Assembly (NCBI RefSeq): GCF_002278135.3
Contig: NZ_CP029425.2
Location: 3,076,001 to 3,140,000 of the forward strand
Direction: 5' to 3'
Source: Bradyrhizobium ottawaense
GTDB taxonomy: Bacteria > Pseudomonadota > Alphaproteobacteria > Rhizobiales > Xanthobacteraceae
DNA: 64,000 nt
The notes beneath the pieces are model-generated. The model saw only the letters and a program-made list of their open reading frames with translations. It did no database searches and was not told the DNA's origin. How positions within the stretch are numbered: position 1 is the first letter of the stretch; each line of letters opens with the position of its first letter. The position numbers and the translations under genes were made by a program. This document shows, piece by piece, positions 8,809 to 18,102 of this stretch.

Positions 8809-10152
8809 CTAACGCACGAGGCACGGACGCTTGTCGTCAAAGGTCCAGCCGGGGATCAGGTCCTGCATGGCAATAGCGTCATCGCGGGCACCGAGTCCAT
8901 GCTGCTTGTAGAGGTCATGCGCCGCGTCGATGGCGGCCCTGTCGATTTCGATACCCAGGCCCGGGCTATCAGGGACGGCAATCTTGCCGCCCTTGATCTG
9001 GAGCGGCTCTTTGGTGAGCGCCTGGCCGTCCTGCCAGATCCAATGGGTGTCGATCGCAGTGACCTTGCCGGGGGCGGCGGCGCCGACATGGGTGAACATG
9101 GCCAGCGAAATGTCGAAATGGTTGTTGGAGTGCGAGCCCCAGGTCAGGCCGTTGTCACGGCAGGTCTGCGCCACCCGCACCGAGCCCTGCATGGTCCAGA
9201 AATGGGGATCGGCGAGCGGAATGTCCACCGCGCCGAGACGCAGCGCATGGGAGAGCTGCCGCCAGTCGGTGGCGATCATGTTGGTCGCGGTCGGCAGGCC
9301 GGTGGCGCGGCGGAACTCGGCCATGATCTCGCGGCCGGAAAAGCCGGCCTCGGCGCCGCAGGGGTCCTCGGCATAGGCGAGGATGCCGTGCATGTCCTTG
9401 CAGAGGCGGATCGCCTCGTCGAGCGACCAGGCGCCATTGGGATCGAGCGTCACGCGCGCGTTCGGGAAGCGCTTTGCGATCGCGGTGACGGCCTCGATCT
9501 CCTGCTCGCCGCGCAGCACACCGCCTTTCAGCTTGAAGTCGGCGAAGCCGTAATGGTCGTGGGTGGCTTCCGCGAGCCGCACCACGGTCTCCGGGGTCAT
9601 CGCCTCCTGATGGCGGAGATTGAACCATTCGGACTTGCCGGTCTCGCCCTGGACGTAGTTCAGCTTCGACTTGCGCCGGTCGCCGACGAAGAAGAGATAG
9701 CCGAGCGTCTCGACGCTATTGCGTTGCTGGCCTTCGCCGAGCAGCGCGGCGACGGGCAAGTTGAGATGCTGGCCAAGCAGATCAAGCAGTGCGGATTCGA
9801 TCGCGGTGACCGCGTGGATCATGACGCGAAGATCGAAAGTCTGCTTGCCGCGGCCGCCGGCGTCGCGGTCGGCGAAGGCGGTGCGGACGTCGGCGAGGAT
9901 GTTGTTGAGCGCGCCGACGGTCTTGCCGATCACGAGATCGCGCGCGTCCTGCAGCGTCTGCCAGATCTTCTGCCCGCCCGGCACCTCGCCGACGCCGGTG
10001 TGGCCGGCATTGTCGGTGAGGATGACGATGTTGCGGGTGAAGAATGGCGCATGCGCGCCGCTCAGATTGAGGAGCATGCTGTCGCGGCCCGCGACCGGAA
10101 TCACCTGCATCGCCGTGACGACAGGGGCGCCAGAGATATCGGTCACGGCCAT
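8809..10152 (-). CDS. gudD: Glucarate dehydratase, enolase superfamily
   Basis: The 447-residue product is a mandelate-racemase-type enolase superfamily member of the glucarate dehydratase group. The capping-domain start includes VGEVPGG. The barrel shows the K-x-K motif (FKLKGG), metal ligands in LDPNGAW and EDPCG, then ATNMIATDW and the His/Asp catalytic region [11 protein letters not shown]. It dehydrates D-glucarate to 5-keto-4-deoxy-D-glucarate (EC 4.2.1.40). It begins 24 bases after kdgD in the same direction, so the two share a transcript. The length equals that of known GudD proteins. Confidence 0.93.
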   Translation of the reverse strand: MAVTDISGAPVVTAMQVIPVAGRDSMLLNLSGAHAPFFTRNIVILTDNAGHTGVGEVPGGQKIWQTLQDARDLVIGKTVGALNNILADVRTAFADRDAGGRGKQTFDLRVMIHAVTAIESALLDLLGQHLNLPVAALLGEGQQRNSVETLGYLFFVGDRRKSKLNYVQGETGKSEWFNLRHQEAMTPETVVRLAEATHDHYGFADFKLKGGVLRGEQEIEAVTAIAKRFPNARVTLDPNGAWSLDEAIRLCKDMHGILAYAEDPCGAEAGFSGREIMAEFRRATGLPTATNMIATDWRQLSHALRLGAVDIPLADPHFWTMQGSVRVAQTCRDNGLTWGSHSNNHFDISLAMFTHVGAAAPGKVTAIDTHWIWQDGQALTKEPLQIKGGKIAVPDSPGLGIEIDRAAIDAAHDLYKQHGLGARDDAIAMQDLIPGWTFDDKRPCLVR

Positions 10153-10176
10153 CGCTCGCTCCTCGCTGTTGTCGCC

Positions 10177-11121
10177 CTATTCTGCCGCCTGTTGTGTCGA
10201 TCGGATGGCGGGCAGATTCTTCACCAGCGCGGTCACTTCGGCGATCTCCTGCTCGGTGAGGTCGGTGAGCGGCGGGCGGACCGGGCCGGAGTCGCGGCCG
10301 ATCACCTTCATGCCGGCTTTGATGATCGAGACGGCATAGCCCTTCTTGCGGTTGCGGATCGCGATCAGCGGCAGGATGAAGTCCTTCAGCCCGGCCTGGA
10401 TCGTGGCATGGTCGCGCTTGCGCACCGCGGCGTAGAAGTTGGTGGCGAATTCCGGCACGAAATTGAACACGGCCGAGGAATAGGTCGTCACGCCCATGTC
10501 GAGATAGGGCAGCGCGAAGGTCTCGGCGGTCGGCAGGCCGCCGACATAGGTGAGACGATCGCCGAGCTTGGTGTAGACGCGGGTCATCAGCTCGATGTCG
10601 CCGATGCCGTCCTTGTAGCCGACGAGGTTCGGGCAGCGCTCGGCAAGCCGCGCGAGCGTGTCGGGCTGCAGGATCGCGTTGTCGCGGTTGTAGACGATGA
10701 CGCCGATTTTCACGGCGGCGCAGACTGCCTCGACATGGGCGGCAAGGCCCTCCTGCTCGGAGTGGGTGAGGTAGGGCGGCAGCAGCAGCAGGCCGTCCGC
10801 GCCGGCCTTCTCCGCGCCGATTGCGATCTCGCGGGCGATCGCGGTGCCATAGCCGGTGCCGGCGAGCACGGGCACGCGACCCTTGGTCTCGTCGACGGCG
10901 ACCTTGACGACTTCAGGGACCTCGGTCGGCGTCAGCGAGAAGAATTCGCCGGTGCCGCCGGCGGCGAACAGGCCTGCGACATCATAGCCGCACAGCCAGT
11001 CCATGTTGGCGCGATAGGTCGCCTCGTCGAAGGAGTAGTCAGCCTTGAAGGGCGTGACGGGGAAAGACAGGAGGCCAGATCCGATCTTCTGGGCCATTTC
11101 CTGCGGGGTCATCTTGCTCAT
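10177..11121 (-). CDS. kdgD: 5-dehydro-4-deoxyglucarate dehydratase
   Basis: The 314-residue member of the DapA/NAL TIM-barrel class I aldolase superfamily has the GTGEFFSLT phosphate-loop-like motif, Tyr144 (VIVYNRD) and the Schiff-base Lys170 (VGYKDGIGD). KdgD converts 5-keto-4-deoxyglucarate to 2-oxoglutarate semialdehyde with loss of water and CO2 (EC 4.2.1.41). It receives the product of both GudD and GarD and supplies the neighbouring dehydrogenase. It is the first structural gene after the LysR regulator, and a LysR-type dyad lies about 116 bases upstream. Confidence 0.93.
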   Translation of the reverse strand: MSKMTPQEMAQKIGSGLLSFPVTPFKADYSFDEATYRANMDWLCGYDVAGLFAAGGTGEFFSLTPTEVPEVVKVAVDETKGRVPVLAGTGYGTAIAREIAIGAEKAGADGLLLLPPYLTHSEQEGLAAHVEAVCAAVKIGVIVYNRDNAILQPDTLARLAERCPNLVGYKDGIGDIELMTRVYTKLGDRLTYVGGLPTAETFALPYLDMGVTTYSSAVFNFVPEFATNFYAAVRKRDHATIQAGLKDFILPLIAIRNRKKGYAVSIIKAGMKVIGRDSGPVRPPLTDLTEQEIAEVTALVKNLPAIRSTQQAAE

Positions 11122-11236
11122 GGGCGCGGCTCCCTCATTGCGTGTTGTGGAGGACGCAAGCAGAAGGCTGCGCGTCCATGCGCCGTGGTTTAGGAGACCG
11201 TTCGATGCGGGTCCAAGCCAAAGCCTATATCGACCG

Positions 11237-11251
11237 ATGCGAAATCAGCAT
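11237..11251. promoter_or_regulatory. Candidate LysR-type binding site upstream of kdgD
   Basis: ATGC-N7-GCAT is a perfect dyad that fits the T-N11-A LysR consensus. It lies between the lysR stop codon and kdgD, where an activator site is expected. Confidence 0.45.
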
Positions 11252-12156
11252 CAATCTTCCGCGGGCTCCGCAGAGGCCAGTTCGCCCGCGATTTTGACGA
11301 GCGCCGACAGCAGCGGATTCTCGTCGTCGCGGCGCCAGACCATGAACAACTCGACGGGGACGCGCGTGCGCAGCTTCAGCGGGCGCAGGCGCACGTCGGA
11401 AATCTTCAGGCTCGCAGCCGCCGCCGGCACGATGGCAAGGCCGAGGCCGGCGCGCACCATGGCGAGGATCGAGTGGATCTGGCTCAGATGCTGGACGTAA
11501 CGCGGCAGCACGTCGGCACGGGTGAACAGCGCCACCAGGAGATCGTGGAAGTAGCGGCTCTCATAGGGCGAATACATCACGAAGGGCTGGTCGTCGAAAT
11601 CCTTGATGGTGATGCTGTCGGCATTGGCGAGCGGATGCTTCTTCGGGATCGCGGCGAGCAGGGGCTCGGCGACGACGCGGCGGCTGGTGAGCTCGGGGCG
11701 CGCGATCGGCGGCCTGAGCAGGCCGGCGTCGATCTGGCCCGAGGTCAGCGCCTCGAACTGGTCGCCCGACACCATCTCCTTCAGCGAGAAATCGACCTCA
11801 GGCAGTTTTGCGCGGCAGGCCGCGACCAGTTCGGGCAGGAAGCCATAGGCCGCGGCCGCGGTGAAGCCGATCTTCAGCGAGCCGGTCTTGCCGAGCGCGA
11901 TGCGGCGGGCGACCTGCGAGGCGCTCTCGGCAAGCTTGAGGATGCGCCGCGCCTCCGGCAGAAAGCTGCGCCCCGCCGGGGTGAGGCGCACCGAGCGGCT
12001 GGTGCGCTCCAGCAGCGGCGCATCGATGATGTGCTCGAGCACCTGGATCTGCCGGGACAGCGGCGGCTGGGTCATGTTCAGCCGCGTCGCGGCGCGGCCG
12101 AAATGCAATTCCTCCGCCACCGTGACGAAACAGCGGAGCTGGTTGAGGTCGAACAT
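11251..12156 (-). CDS. LysR-family regulator of the sugar-acid cluster
   Basis: The 301-residue product has an N-terminal helix-turn-helix (LRCFVTVAEELHFGRAATRL, then MTQPPLSRQIQVLE) and a C-terminal substrate-binding domain from about residue 90. The start at 12156 places MFDLNQLRCF at the N terminus, as usual in the family. An upstream start would add 16 atypical residues. Its position between the transporter and kdgD, all in the same direction, suggests it controls glucarate/galactarate use. The inducer is not visible. It belongs to the CbbR/BenM-like group of LysR proteins in general form. Confidence 0.88.
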   Translation of the reverse strand: MFDLNQLRCFVTVAEELHFGRAATRLNMTQPPLSRQIQVLEHIIDAPLLERTSRSVRLTPAGRSFLPEARRILKLAESASQVARRIALGKTGSLKIGFTAAAAYGFLPELVAACRAKLPEVDFSLKEMVSGDQFEALTSGQIDAGLLRPPIARPELTSRRVVAEPLLAAIPKKHPLANADSITIKDFDDQPFVMYSPYESRYFHDLLVALFTRADVLPRYVQHLSQIHSILAMVRAGLGLAIVPAAAASLKISDVRLRPLKLRTRVPVELFMVWRRDDENPLLSALVKIAGELASAEPAED

Positions 12157-12164
12157 CGATACAT

Positions 12165-12182
12165 GCCTTAGATGGATAAGGC
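12165..12182. promoter_or_regulatory. Perfect dyad just upstream of the lysR start
   Basis: GCCTTA-N6-TAAGGC lies 8 bases before the lysR start codon, where an autoregulatory protein could block transcription or translation. Confidence 0.35.
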
Positions 12183-12211
12183 GTTTCCCCGGTACTTCTA
12201 GCATCGATCAT

Positions 12212-12246
12212 CCCCAAAACAAAGACGGCGGCTTTTGGGCCGCCGT
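12212..12246 (-). terminator. Terminator after the MFS transporter gene
   Basis: Read on the minus strand, ACGGCGGC pairs with GCCGCCGT across a 6-base loop and is followed by CTTTGTTTTG. This suggests that the transporter transcript ends before lysR. Confidence 0.65.
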
Positions 12247-12279
12247 TGAGTTGCCTGGTCAAGCTCCCATCGGGAGCCC

Positions 12280-13632
12280 TCAGGAGGAACGTTTGAGCGT
12301 CACCCGCTCGATCTTGCCGACGATGACGAGATAGGCGAACGCCGCCACCAGCGCGTTGAGGCCCACGAACACCAGCGCGCCGTTGAACGAGCCGGTCGCG
12401 GCCAGGATGTAGCCGATCACGATCGGCGTGGTGATCGAGGAGAGATTGCCGAAGGTGTTGAACAGGCCGCCGGAGACGCCGCCGGCTTCCTTTGGCGAGG
12501 TGTCGGAGACGACCGCCCAGCCGAGCGCACCGATGCCCTTGCCGAAGAAGGCGAGCGCCATGAAGCCGACCACCAGCGCCTGTCCATCGACATAGTTGCA
12601 GGCGATGATCGACATCGACAGCAGCATGCCGCCGACGATCGGGATCTTGCGCGCCATGGTCAGCGAGTTGGTCCGGCGCAGGATCGCATCGGAGATGATG
12701 CCGCCGAGCACGCCGCCGATGAAGCCGCACAATGCCGGCAGCGTCGCGACGAAACCGGCCTGCAGGATCGACAGGCCGCGCTCCTTGACGAGGTAGACCG
12801 GGAACCAGGTCAGGAAGAAATAGGTCAGCGTGTTGATGCAATACTGGCCGAGATAGACGCCGAGCATCATGCGGTTGGAGAGCAGCTGGCGGATGTGGTC
12901 CCATCCGGAGCCGGCCTCTTGCGCACGCTCGCGCAATAGATCGTTCTTGGGCGCGTCGAGATCGACCAACGCGCCGCCTTCCTTGATGTAGTCGAACTCG
13001 GCATCGTTGATCGAAGGATGCTCCTTCGGGCCGTAGATGGTCTTGAGCCAGACGAAGCCCATGACGATGCCGAGCGCGCCCATCACGAAGAACACGAAGC
13101 GCCAGCCATAGGCGTGCGCGATCCAGCCCATCAGCGGCGCAAAGATCACGGTCGCGAAATACTGTCCCGAGTTGAAGAAGGCCGACGCGGTGCCGCGCTC
13201 GTTGCCCGGAAACCACGCCGCGACGATGCGGGCGTTGGCGGGGAAGGAGGGCGCTTCCGCGACGCCGACCAGGAGGCGGAGCGCGAACAGCACGACAACA
13301 GCCGTGCCGGCGCTGAGGAAGCCGACCCAGCCCTGCATCAGCGTGAACAGCGACCAGATGATGATGCTGAAGGCATAGACGAGACGCGAGCCATAACGGT
13401 CGAGCAGCCAGCCGCCCGGTACCTGCGCCGCGACATAGGACCAGCCGAACGCCGAGAAGATCCAGCCCATGGCGACGGGATCGAGATGCAGCTCCTTGGA
13501 CAGCGCGGGGCCTGCGATCGACAGCGTGGCGCGGTCGGCATAATTGACGGTGGTGACCAGGAACAACATGGTCACGATGAACAGCCTGACGCGAGACCTC
13601 CTCACGTCCGCTGCGGACACCACTGCGCTCAT
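12280..13632 (-). CDS. MFS sugar-acid transporter (glucarate/galactarate type)
   Basis: The 450-residue product of the major facilitator superfamily belongs to the anion:cation symporter group. Visible signs are NYADRATLSIAGPALSKEL in the first helix, GWLLDRYGSR in the 2-3 loop, VGVAEAPSFPANARIVAAWF and about twelve hydrophobic helices. This is the arrangement of GudP/GarP/DgoT transporters. The start at 13632 has GAGGAGG upstream on the minus strand. Its neighbours make glucarate or galactarate the likely substrate, taken up with protons across the inner membrane. An own terminator (12212-12246) separates it from lysR. Confidence 0.85.
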   Translation of the reverse strand: MSAVVSAADVRRSRVRLFIVTMLFLVTTVNYADRATLSIAGPALSKELHLDPVAMGWIFSAFGWSYVAAQVPGGWLLDRYGSRLVYAFSIIIWSLFTLMQGWVGFLSAGTAVVVLFALRLLVGVAEAPSFPANARIVAAWFPGNERGTASAFFNSGQYFATVIFAPLMGWIAHAYGWRFVFFVMGALGIVMGFVWLKTIYGPKEHPSINDAEFDYIKEGGALVDLDAPKNDLLRERAQEAGSGWDHIRQLLSNRMMLGVYLGQYCINTLTYFFLTWFPVYLVKERGLSILQAGFVATLPALCGFIGGVLGGIISDAILRRTNSLTMARKIPIVGGMLLSMSIIACNYVDGQALVVGFMALAFFGKGIGALGWAVVSDTSPKEAGGVSGGLFNTFGNLSSITTPIVIGYILAATGSFNGALVFVGLNALVAAFAYLVIVGKIERVTLKRSS

Positions 13633-13710
13633 CAGGCGCCTCCTCAAGTCGAGATGTTTCCTCGATCCGACTCCTAGAGGCGCGCGCGGCAAAGTGTCCA
13701 AGTTCAAGGG

Positions 13711-13726
13711 GGTATCGATCGATACC
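13711..13726. promoter_or_regulatory. 16-bp perfect palindrome upstream of the sugar-acid transporter
   Basis: GGTATCGATCGATACC reads the same on both strands and lies 79 bases before the transporter start. A related core, TATCGACCGAT, occurs at 11228-11238 before kdgD. It is a candidate operator. Confidence 0.45.
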
Positions 13727-13838
13727 GTTTTTGGATTGATGAAACGGCAGGTAGCGGGGAACGATGGTAAGGGAGTGAGATTGCGCGAGTGCAGTTTGTG
13801 GCAGCGCGCTACACCACGCACTCCGCCGAAGGCGGGGA

Positions 13839-13892
13839 ATCCAGTACGCCGAGGCGTCTCGATTCAATCACTGCCGTCACGGCGTACTGGAT
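13839..13892. repeat. Inverted repeat with 13-bp arms after the SGNH hydrolase gene
   Basis: ATCCAGTACGCCG (13839-13851) pairs perfectly with CGGCGTACTGGAT (13880-13892) across 28 bases. It lies 8 bases past the hydrolase stop and may act as a transcript end or be a dispersed repeat. Confidence 0.6.
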
Positions 13893-13899
13893 CGCGCTT

Positions 13900-15852
13900 C
13901 TACTGCTTTGCGCTCGGCAACAGCTGCGGCAGAAATCCGCGCGTGACGCCCGGCGGCACGGCATCGAGCCCGAGCACCGCGCTCGCGGCCGGCAGCGCCG
14001 CATCCGCCATCGCCGCATGCCCTTCCGCGCTCGGATGCACCGCGCCGCCATAGACGGCGGAGAGCACGCCCCAGGTCGCGTCGTGAATGTCGGTCGGCTG
14101 GCTCGCCGCCGGCAATCCCTGCGGATAGGTCATCGCGGCAAAATAGCTGTCATTGGCGTCACGGATCCAGCGCGCGCGGGGCAAATAGGCGCGGTATTCC
14201 GAGGCGCCGCGGCCGCACAGCATCGGCTGGCTCGCCGCGCTCACGATATCAGGATTGAAGCTCTGGCCGTTCTCCGCAAAGCAGCTGCGGTCGAATTCGG
14301 GGTCGTTGCCCGAATGGGCGCAGAAGCCGTGATCGGCGAACGCCGCCTGATGCGCATCGACGAAGGTCATGCGGTCGGCTTCGGGATCGCGGCACAGCGC
14401 GCCGCGGGTGCAGGTGGCAAGCCCCTTCAGCTGCGGCAAGAACTCGGTATCGACGAAGGTCGAGACGCGGGCAAGGCGCTGCGGATCGGCGTTGAAAGCC
14501 GGATGTATGTCGAAGCCGGCTCGGCCGCCGCGGCAGGGTACGCCGCCGTCGGCGAGCGCGGGGTTGGCGTAGGAGACATAGACGACATGCGAAAGGTCGC
14601 CGCCGACCAGCGGCTTGAGCGCCTCGCGCAGCTTGACGAAATTCTGCGGCAGTTCGCGCGCCAGCGCATCGCGGGAATCGTCGACGCTCGCCATCACGCC
14701 GGAGCGGCGGAACAGCGCGCGCTCGGTCGCGGTCTCGACGATCACGTCGGCGACGAGGCCGGAGAAATAGACGTCGTTGGCGCCGACCGAGAGCAGCACG
14801 AGGTCGAGCGTGCGATCGGGCTGGCGCTTCTTCGCCGCGGTGAGCGCCTCGCGCAACTCGGCGACCTGTGCGTTCACGCTGGTGTTGCAGACACCGGTCT
14901 TGCCGGGTGGGCATTCGCGGGCGCGCTGCGAGCCGAGCAGGCCGTCACCGATGCTGGCGCCGGTGCAGGCGAGCGGCAGGTAGGTCACTGCGATGTGGGT
15001 GTAGCGCACCGCGAGTGCGAGGGCGGTGCGCGTCTGGTAGCTGTAGAGCGAGCGGTGGCAGGGCGAGTTGAACCAGAGCGCGCTGTAGCGCTGCCAGTTG
15101 GCGAGCGTGTCCGGCGCCTCGCAGGCGCGGCCGCCTTTGAAGCCGTGGCGGCTCGGCCGGTAGTACTGCGCACCGGCGGTGCCCAGATAGGAGCGGAAGC
15201 AAAATCCTTCGTCCGACAGCGCCAGTGGCCGGTCCGGATTGCCTTCGCCGGACGCGATGCTGTCCCCGAGGCCGGCGACGAAGATGTCACGCACCTGGAT
15301 CTCGGTCTGGACGCGCTGGGTCGGATCGGAGCCGGAGGAGACGTCGACGGTCGCGACCGTCTGCTTGCCGTAGCGGACGCGCAAATTGATCGGCTCGGCG
15401 CAGTCGAAGGTCGATTGCTGCGGCCCGTCGCCGTCGTCGAACGACCAGGCGCAGGTGGCGCCGACCGGCACCGCGCCAACGAGACGGACGGTCACGGGGT
15501 GATCGATCGGGGTGAGGTAGTTTTCCTTGGTGGTGTCGCGGGTGCAGGGCTGGTTGACCCGGCCCTGGAGGTCGATGCAGAGCCGATTGACCATGTTGCG
15601 GGCCCACCCGCGGCCTTCGCTCTGGAGCTCCAGCGATTGCTCGGCCGCCAGGATGCTGCGGTTGCGCGCGTTCTCGACATGGAGCAGGAAGTCGCGCTCC
15701 TCTCGGAACAGCCGGAAGCGGTTACGCACCTCCCAATTGATCTGCAGGGCGCCGGCGTCCTGAGCGCTCGCGCGCTCGGGCGGCATGGCCGTCAGAATCC
15801 CGGCAAGCAACAGGGCGCCTGCGGAGAGGGTACGAAGGAATACAGGGATCAT
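13900..15852 (-). CDS. Exported SGNH/GDSL-like hydrolase
   Basis: The 650-residue product has a signal peptide (LRTLSAGALLLAGILTA, cleavage near RASAQD) and an N-terminal region of about 200 residues of unknown, probably beta-rich fold (WSFDDGDGPQQSTFDC resembles a PKD-like strand). A hydrolase domain follows, with block I FVAGLGDSIASGEGNPD (nucleophile Ser), block III VGANDVYFSG and block V VHPSAEGHAAM (Asp/His replaced by the usual H-P-S form). Many Cys suggest disulphides. It should act as an esterase or lipase in the periplasm or outside the cell. The substrate is unknown. The ATG at 15852 is chosen for the signal peptide. Confidence 0.8.
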   Translation of the reverse strand: MIPVFLRTLSAGALLLAGILTAMPPERASAQDAGALQINWEVRNRFRLFREERDFLLHVENARNRSILAAEQSLELQSEGRGWARNMVNRLCIDLQGRVNQPCTRDTTKENYLTPIDHPVTVRLVGAVPVGATCAWSFDDGDGPQQSTFDCAEPINLRVRYGKQTVATVDVSSGSDPTQRVQTEIQVRDIFVAGLGDSIASGEGNPDRPLALSDEGFCFRSYLGTAGAQYYRPSRHGFKGGRACEAPDTLANWQRYSALWFNSPCHRSLYSYQTRTALALAVRYTHIAVTYLPLACTGASIGDGLLGSQRARECPPGKTGVCNTSVNAQVAELREALTAAKKRQPDRTLDLVLLSVGANDVYFSGLVADVIVETATERALFRRSGVMASVDDSRDALARELPQNFVKLREALKPLVGGDLSHVVYVSYANPALADGGVPCRGGRAGFDIHPAFNADPQRLARVSTFVDTEFLPQLKGLATCTRGALCRDPEADRMTFVDAHQAAFADHGFCAHSGNDPEFDRSCFAENGQSFNPDIVSAASQPMLCGRGASEYRAYLPRARWIRDANDSYFAAMTYPQGLPAASQPTDIHDATWGVLSAVYGGAVHPSAEGHAAMADAALPAASAVLGLDAVPPGVTRGFLPQLLPSAKQ

Positions 15853-15938
15853 GGCCCGCGTCTTCAACGGCAAAGTTGAGGCGGAAATAAGAGAGCATTG
15901 CTCCGCCCCCCGCAACCCCTCCGGGTCCAGATCGTGGC

Positions 15939-17021
15939 CTACCGCTTGTTGGCCTGGCGCAGTATCCGCTCGCGCTCCATCGGCGTCACCTGCTTGGGCA
16001 GATTGGCCTGCGCGCAGGCCTCTGCCAGCCGCCGCCGCTCCTGCCAGGGCTCGACCACGTTCATCCAGAGCTCGCGCGTGCCCATGATGGAGATGGCGAG
16101 GCCGAACGGGATCACGAAATAGAGGATGCGGAACACCAGCAGCGTTGCCAGAAGCTGCTCGCGCCCGAATTCGGGCAACGCCAGCAGCATGGCGGCATCG
16201 AACACGCCGATCGAGCCGGGGGCGTGGCTGGCGAAGCCGAGCAGCGTCGCCAGGATGAACACCACGGCCAGCGACATGAAGTCGATCGGCGGATTGGCCG
16301 GCATCAGCAGATACATCGCCGTGGCGCAGAAGCCGAGATCGACCACACCGATCAGGATCTGGACCAGCGTCAGCGGCGCCGACGGCAACACGACCTTCCA
16401 GCCCTTCTGGCCGAGTTCGCGCCGCTTTTCGCCCATGCAGAGCCAGACCAGATAGGCACCGATCGAGGCAAGGCCGCCGAGCGCGATCAGCCGATTGATC
16501 GAGGAGGGGAGCTGGTCCATCGAGGACGCCGCATCCGGATGGATCGCCATGCCGATCGAGAGCACGAAGATGTTACCGAGCCAGAAGGTCAGGCCCGACA
16601 GGAAGCAGATCTTGGCGACGTCGATCGCGTTCAGCCCGTAATCCGAATAGATCCGGAAGCGGATTGCGCCGCCGGTGAAGACCGTGGCGCCGATGTTGTG
16701 GCCGATCGAATAGGACGTGAAGCTGGAGAGCGCCGCAATGCGGTACGGAACGTGCTTCTTGCCGATCGTTCGCAGTGCAAAAAAATCGTAGAAGGTCAGC
16801 GTACAGAACGCGAAGAACACGCAGATCGCCGCCAGCCCGATGCTGCCGCGGGGAATCTCGGTTAACGCAGTCAGGATGACCCCGGTATCGATGCCCTTGA
16901 GGGTCCGCACCAGCGAGGTGATCGCGAAGGCGATAATGAAGATGCTCGCGGCAACTCCGAGCCGTCGCCAGCCGATCCATCTCTTGAAGCCGCGTTTCAG
17001 CGCGGGCAGCAGTCCGTGCAT
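15939..17021 (-). CDS. UPF0104 / lysylphosphatidylglycerol synthase-type membrane protein
   Basis: The 360-residue integral membrane protein has about eight hydrophobic helices and the family segments SFTSYSIGHNIGATVFTGGAIRFR, spread over two helices, and LATLLGFASHAPGSIGVFDA. These match the flippase-like part (UPF0104, MprF N-terminal type). It lacks the cytoplasmic aminoacyl-transferase domain of full MprF, so lipid transport or flipping is more likely than lysyl transfer. It stands alone, divergent from the DUF892 gene. The role is inferred from the family only. Confidence 0.8.
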   Translation of the reverse strand: MHGLLPALKRGFKRWIGWRRLGVAASIFIIAFAITSLVRTLKGIDTGVILTALTEIPRGSIGLAAICVFFAFCTLTFYDFFALRTIGKKHVPYRIAALSSFTSYSIGHNIGATVFTGGAIRFRIYSDYGLNAIDVAKICFLSGLTFWLGNIFVLSIGMAIHPDAASSMDQLPSSINRLIALGGLASIGAYLVWLCMGEKRRELGQKGWKVVLPSAPLTLVQILIGVVDLGFCATAMYLLMPANPPIDFMSLAVVFILATLLGFASHAPGSIGVFDAAMLLALPEFGREQLLATLLVFRILYFVIPFGLAISIMGTRELWMNVVEPWQERRRLAEACAQANLPKQVTPMERERILRQANKR

Positions 17022-17334
17022 TCATCCTCCCGGCGGGGGGCAAGACCGACCCGGCCAGACATTGGCCAGTCGGGTACGATCACGGCCAAAAGCAGGCATC
17101 GATCGCTGGGCATGATCCAGCTCATTTAAGGCAAAAACACCGGCTTGTGCAGCCCTTGACAACAATTGGTTCTGCGTCGGACCGGTCACTTTTGTCATAC
17201 GCGGTTCACATCGGCGGCGCGTTAAGCATATGAGTCGTGAAACCGGCTCGGCCCCGCGCGTTTCGTATGCCGACATGATTTCAGATGCCGGCGCCGTCCG
17301 CATTGTTCCAGCGCAAGCCAGCCGGGTCTTTTTT
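17022..17334. other. Divergent intergenic stretch
   Basis: No supported gene is seen between the UPF0104 gene and the EcfG-type promoter. A TTGTCA hexamer read on the minus strand near 17160 may belong to the UPF0104 promoter. Otherwise nothing is clear. Confidence 0.4.
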
Positions 17335-17359
17335 GGAACGTCGATACCGCGTGCTCGTT
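17335..17359 (+). promoter_or_regulatory. EcfG-type general stress promoter
   Basis: GGAAC (17335-17339), a 16-base spacer and CGTT (17356-17359) match the alphaproteobacterial EcfG (general stress sigma factor) consensus. It lies about 94 bases before the start of the DUF892 ferritin-like gene. Confidence 0.75.
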
Positions 17360-17452
17360 GGGGCCCCATCAGCAACCGAACATGGTGGAATAAGCGGCTT
17401 TTCGTGCAAGCCGCTGCCTTCGTGTTCCACAAAACCGGAAGAGGACGGAACG

Positions 17453-17959
17453 ATGGGACTGTTCACAAAAGACATCAAAACCATGAACGACCTGTTCGTG
17501 CATCAGCTCCAGGACATCTATTACGCCGAGCAGCAGCTGACCAAGGCGCTGCCGAAGATGGCCAGTAAGGCCACCGATCCGCAGCTGAAGCAGGGCTTTT
17601 TGACGCACCTCGAAGAAACCAAGCAGCACGTCGCGCGGCTCGAAGAAGTGTTCAAGATGCACGGCGTCCCCGTGAAGGCGGTCGACTGTCCGGCGATCGA
17701 CGGCATCATCGAGGAAGCCGACGAGACCGCCGGCGAAGTCGCCGACAAGGCGGTGCTCGACGCCGCCCTGATCAACGCGGCGCAGGCCGCAGAACATTAC
17801 GAGATCGTACGCTACGGCAGCCTGATCGCCTGGGCCAAGCAGCTCGGCCGCAACGACTGCGCGACCGTGCTCGCCAAGACGCTGGAGGAGGAGAAGGCGA
17901 CCGACCAGAAGCTCACCAAGCTCGCAGAGAGCAAGGTGAACCTGCGCGCGGCCAGCTAA
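17453..17959 (+). CDS. Ferritin-like DUF892 (YciE/YciF) stress protein
   Basis: The 168-residue all-helical protein of the DUF892 family shows the segments MNDLFVHQLQDIYYAEQQL near the start, FLTHLEETKQHVARLE in the second helix and AAEHYEIVRYGSLIAWA in the third. The repeated Glu/His pairs are the expected di-metal ligands of the ferritin-like bundle. The start at 17453 follows a GAGGACGG ribosome site. Members are induced by osmotic, oxidative and stationary stress. The EcfG-type promoter just upstream fits this. A strong hairpin lies after the stop. Confidence 0.9.
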   Translation: MGLFTKDIKTMNDLFVHQLQDIYYAEQQLTKALPKMASKATDPQLKQGFLTHLEETKQHVARLEEVFKMHGVPVKAVDCPAIDGIIEEADETAGEVADKAVLDAALINAAQAAEHYEIVRYGSLIAWAKQLGRNDCATVLAKTLEEEKATDQKLTKLAESKVNLRAAS

Positions 17960-17980
17960 GCTTAGGCTTGACCAGCATGG

Positions 17981-18007
17981 CGCCGCGCGGTGATCCGCGC
18001 GGCGTTT
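17981..18007 (+). terminator. Terminator after the DUF892 gene
   Basis: CGCCGCGCGG and CCGCGCGGCG form a perfect 10-bp stem with a 4-base loop, followed by TTT. Confidence 0.6.
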
Positions 18008-18102
18008 GCATGCATGCACTACGTCATCGTTCGGTCGTTATCGAAGCATGGCGGCAGGCTAGAAGCGTATATTCCGCATGGGGCTGCAACCGAGGTGGCA
18101 TC

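Noticed and set aside
8794..11193. 799-codon plus-strand open frame opposite gudD and kdgD
   Set aside because: It covers two clear enzymes on the other strand and its translation has His/Asp/Arg/Gly-rich low-complexity character without motifs.
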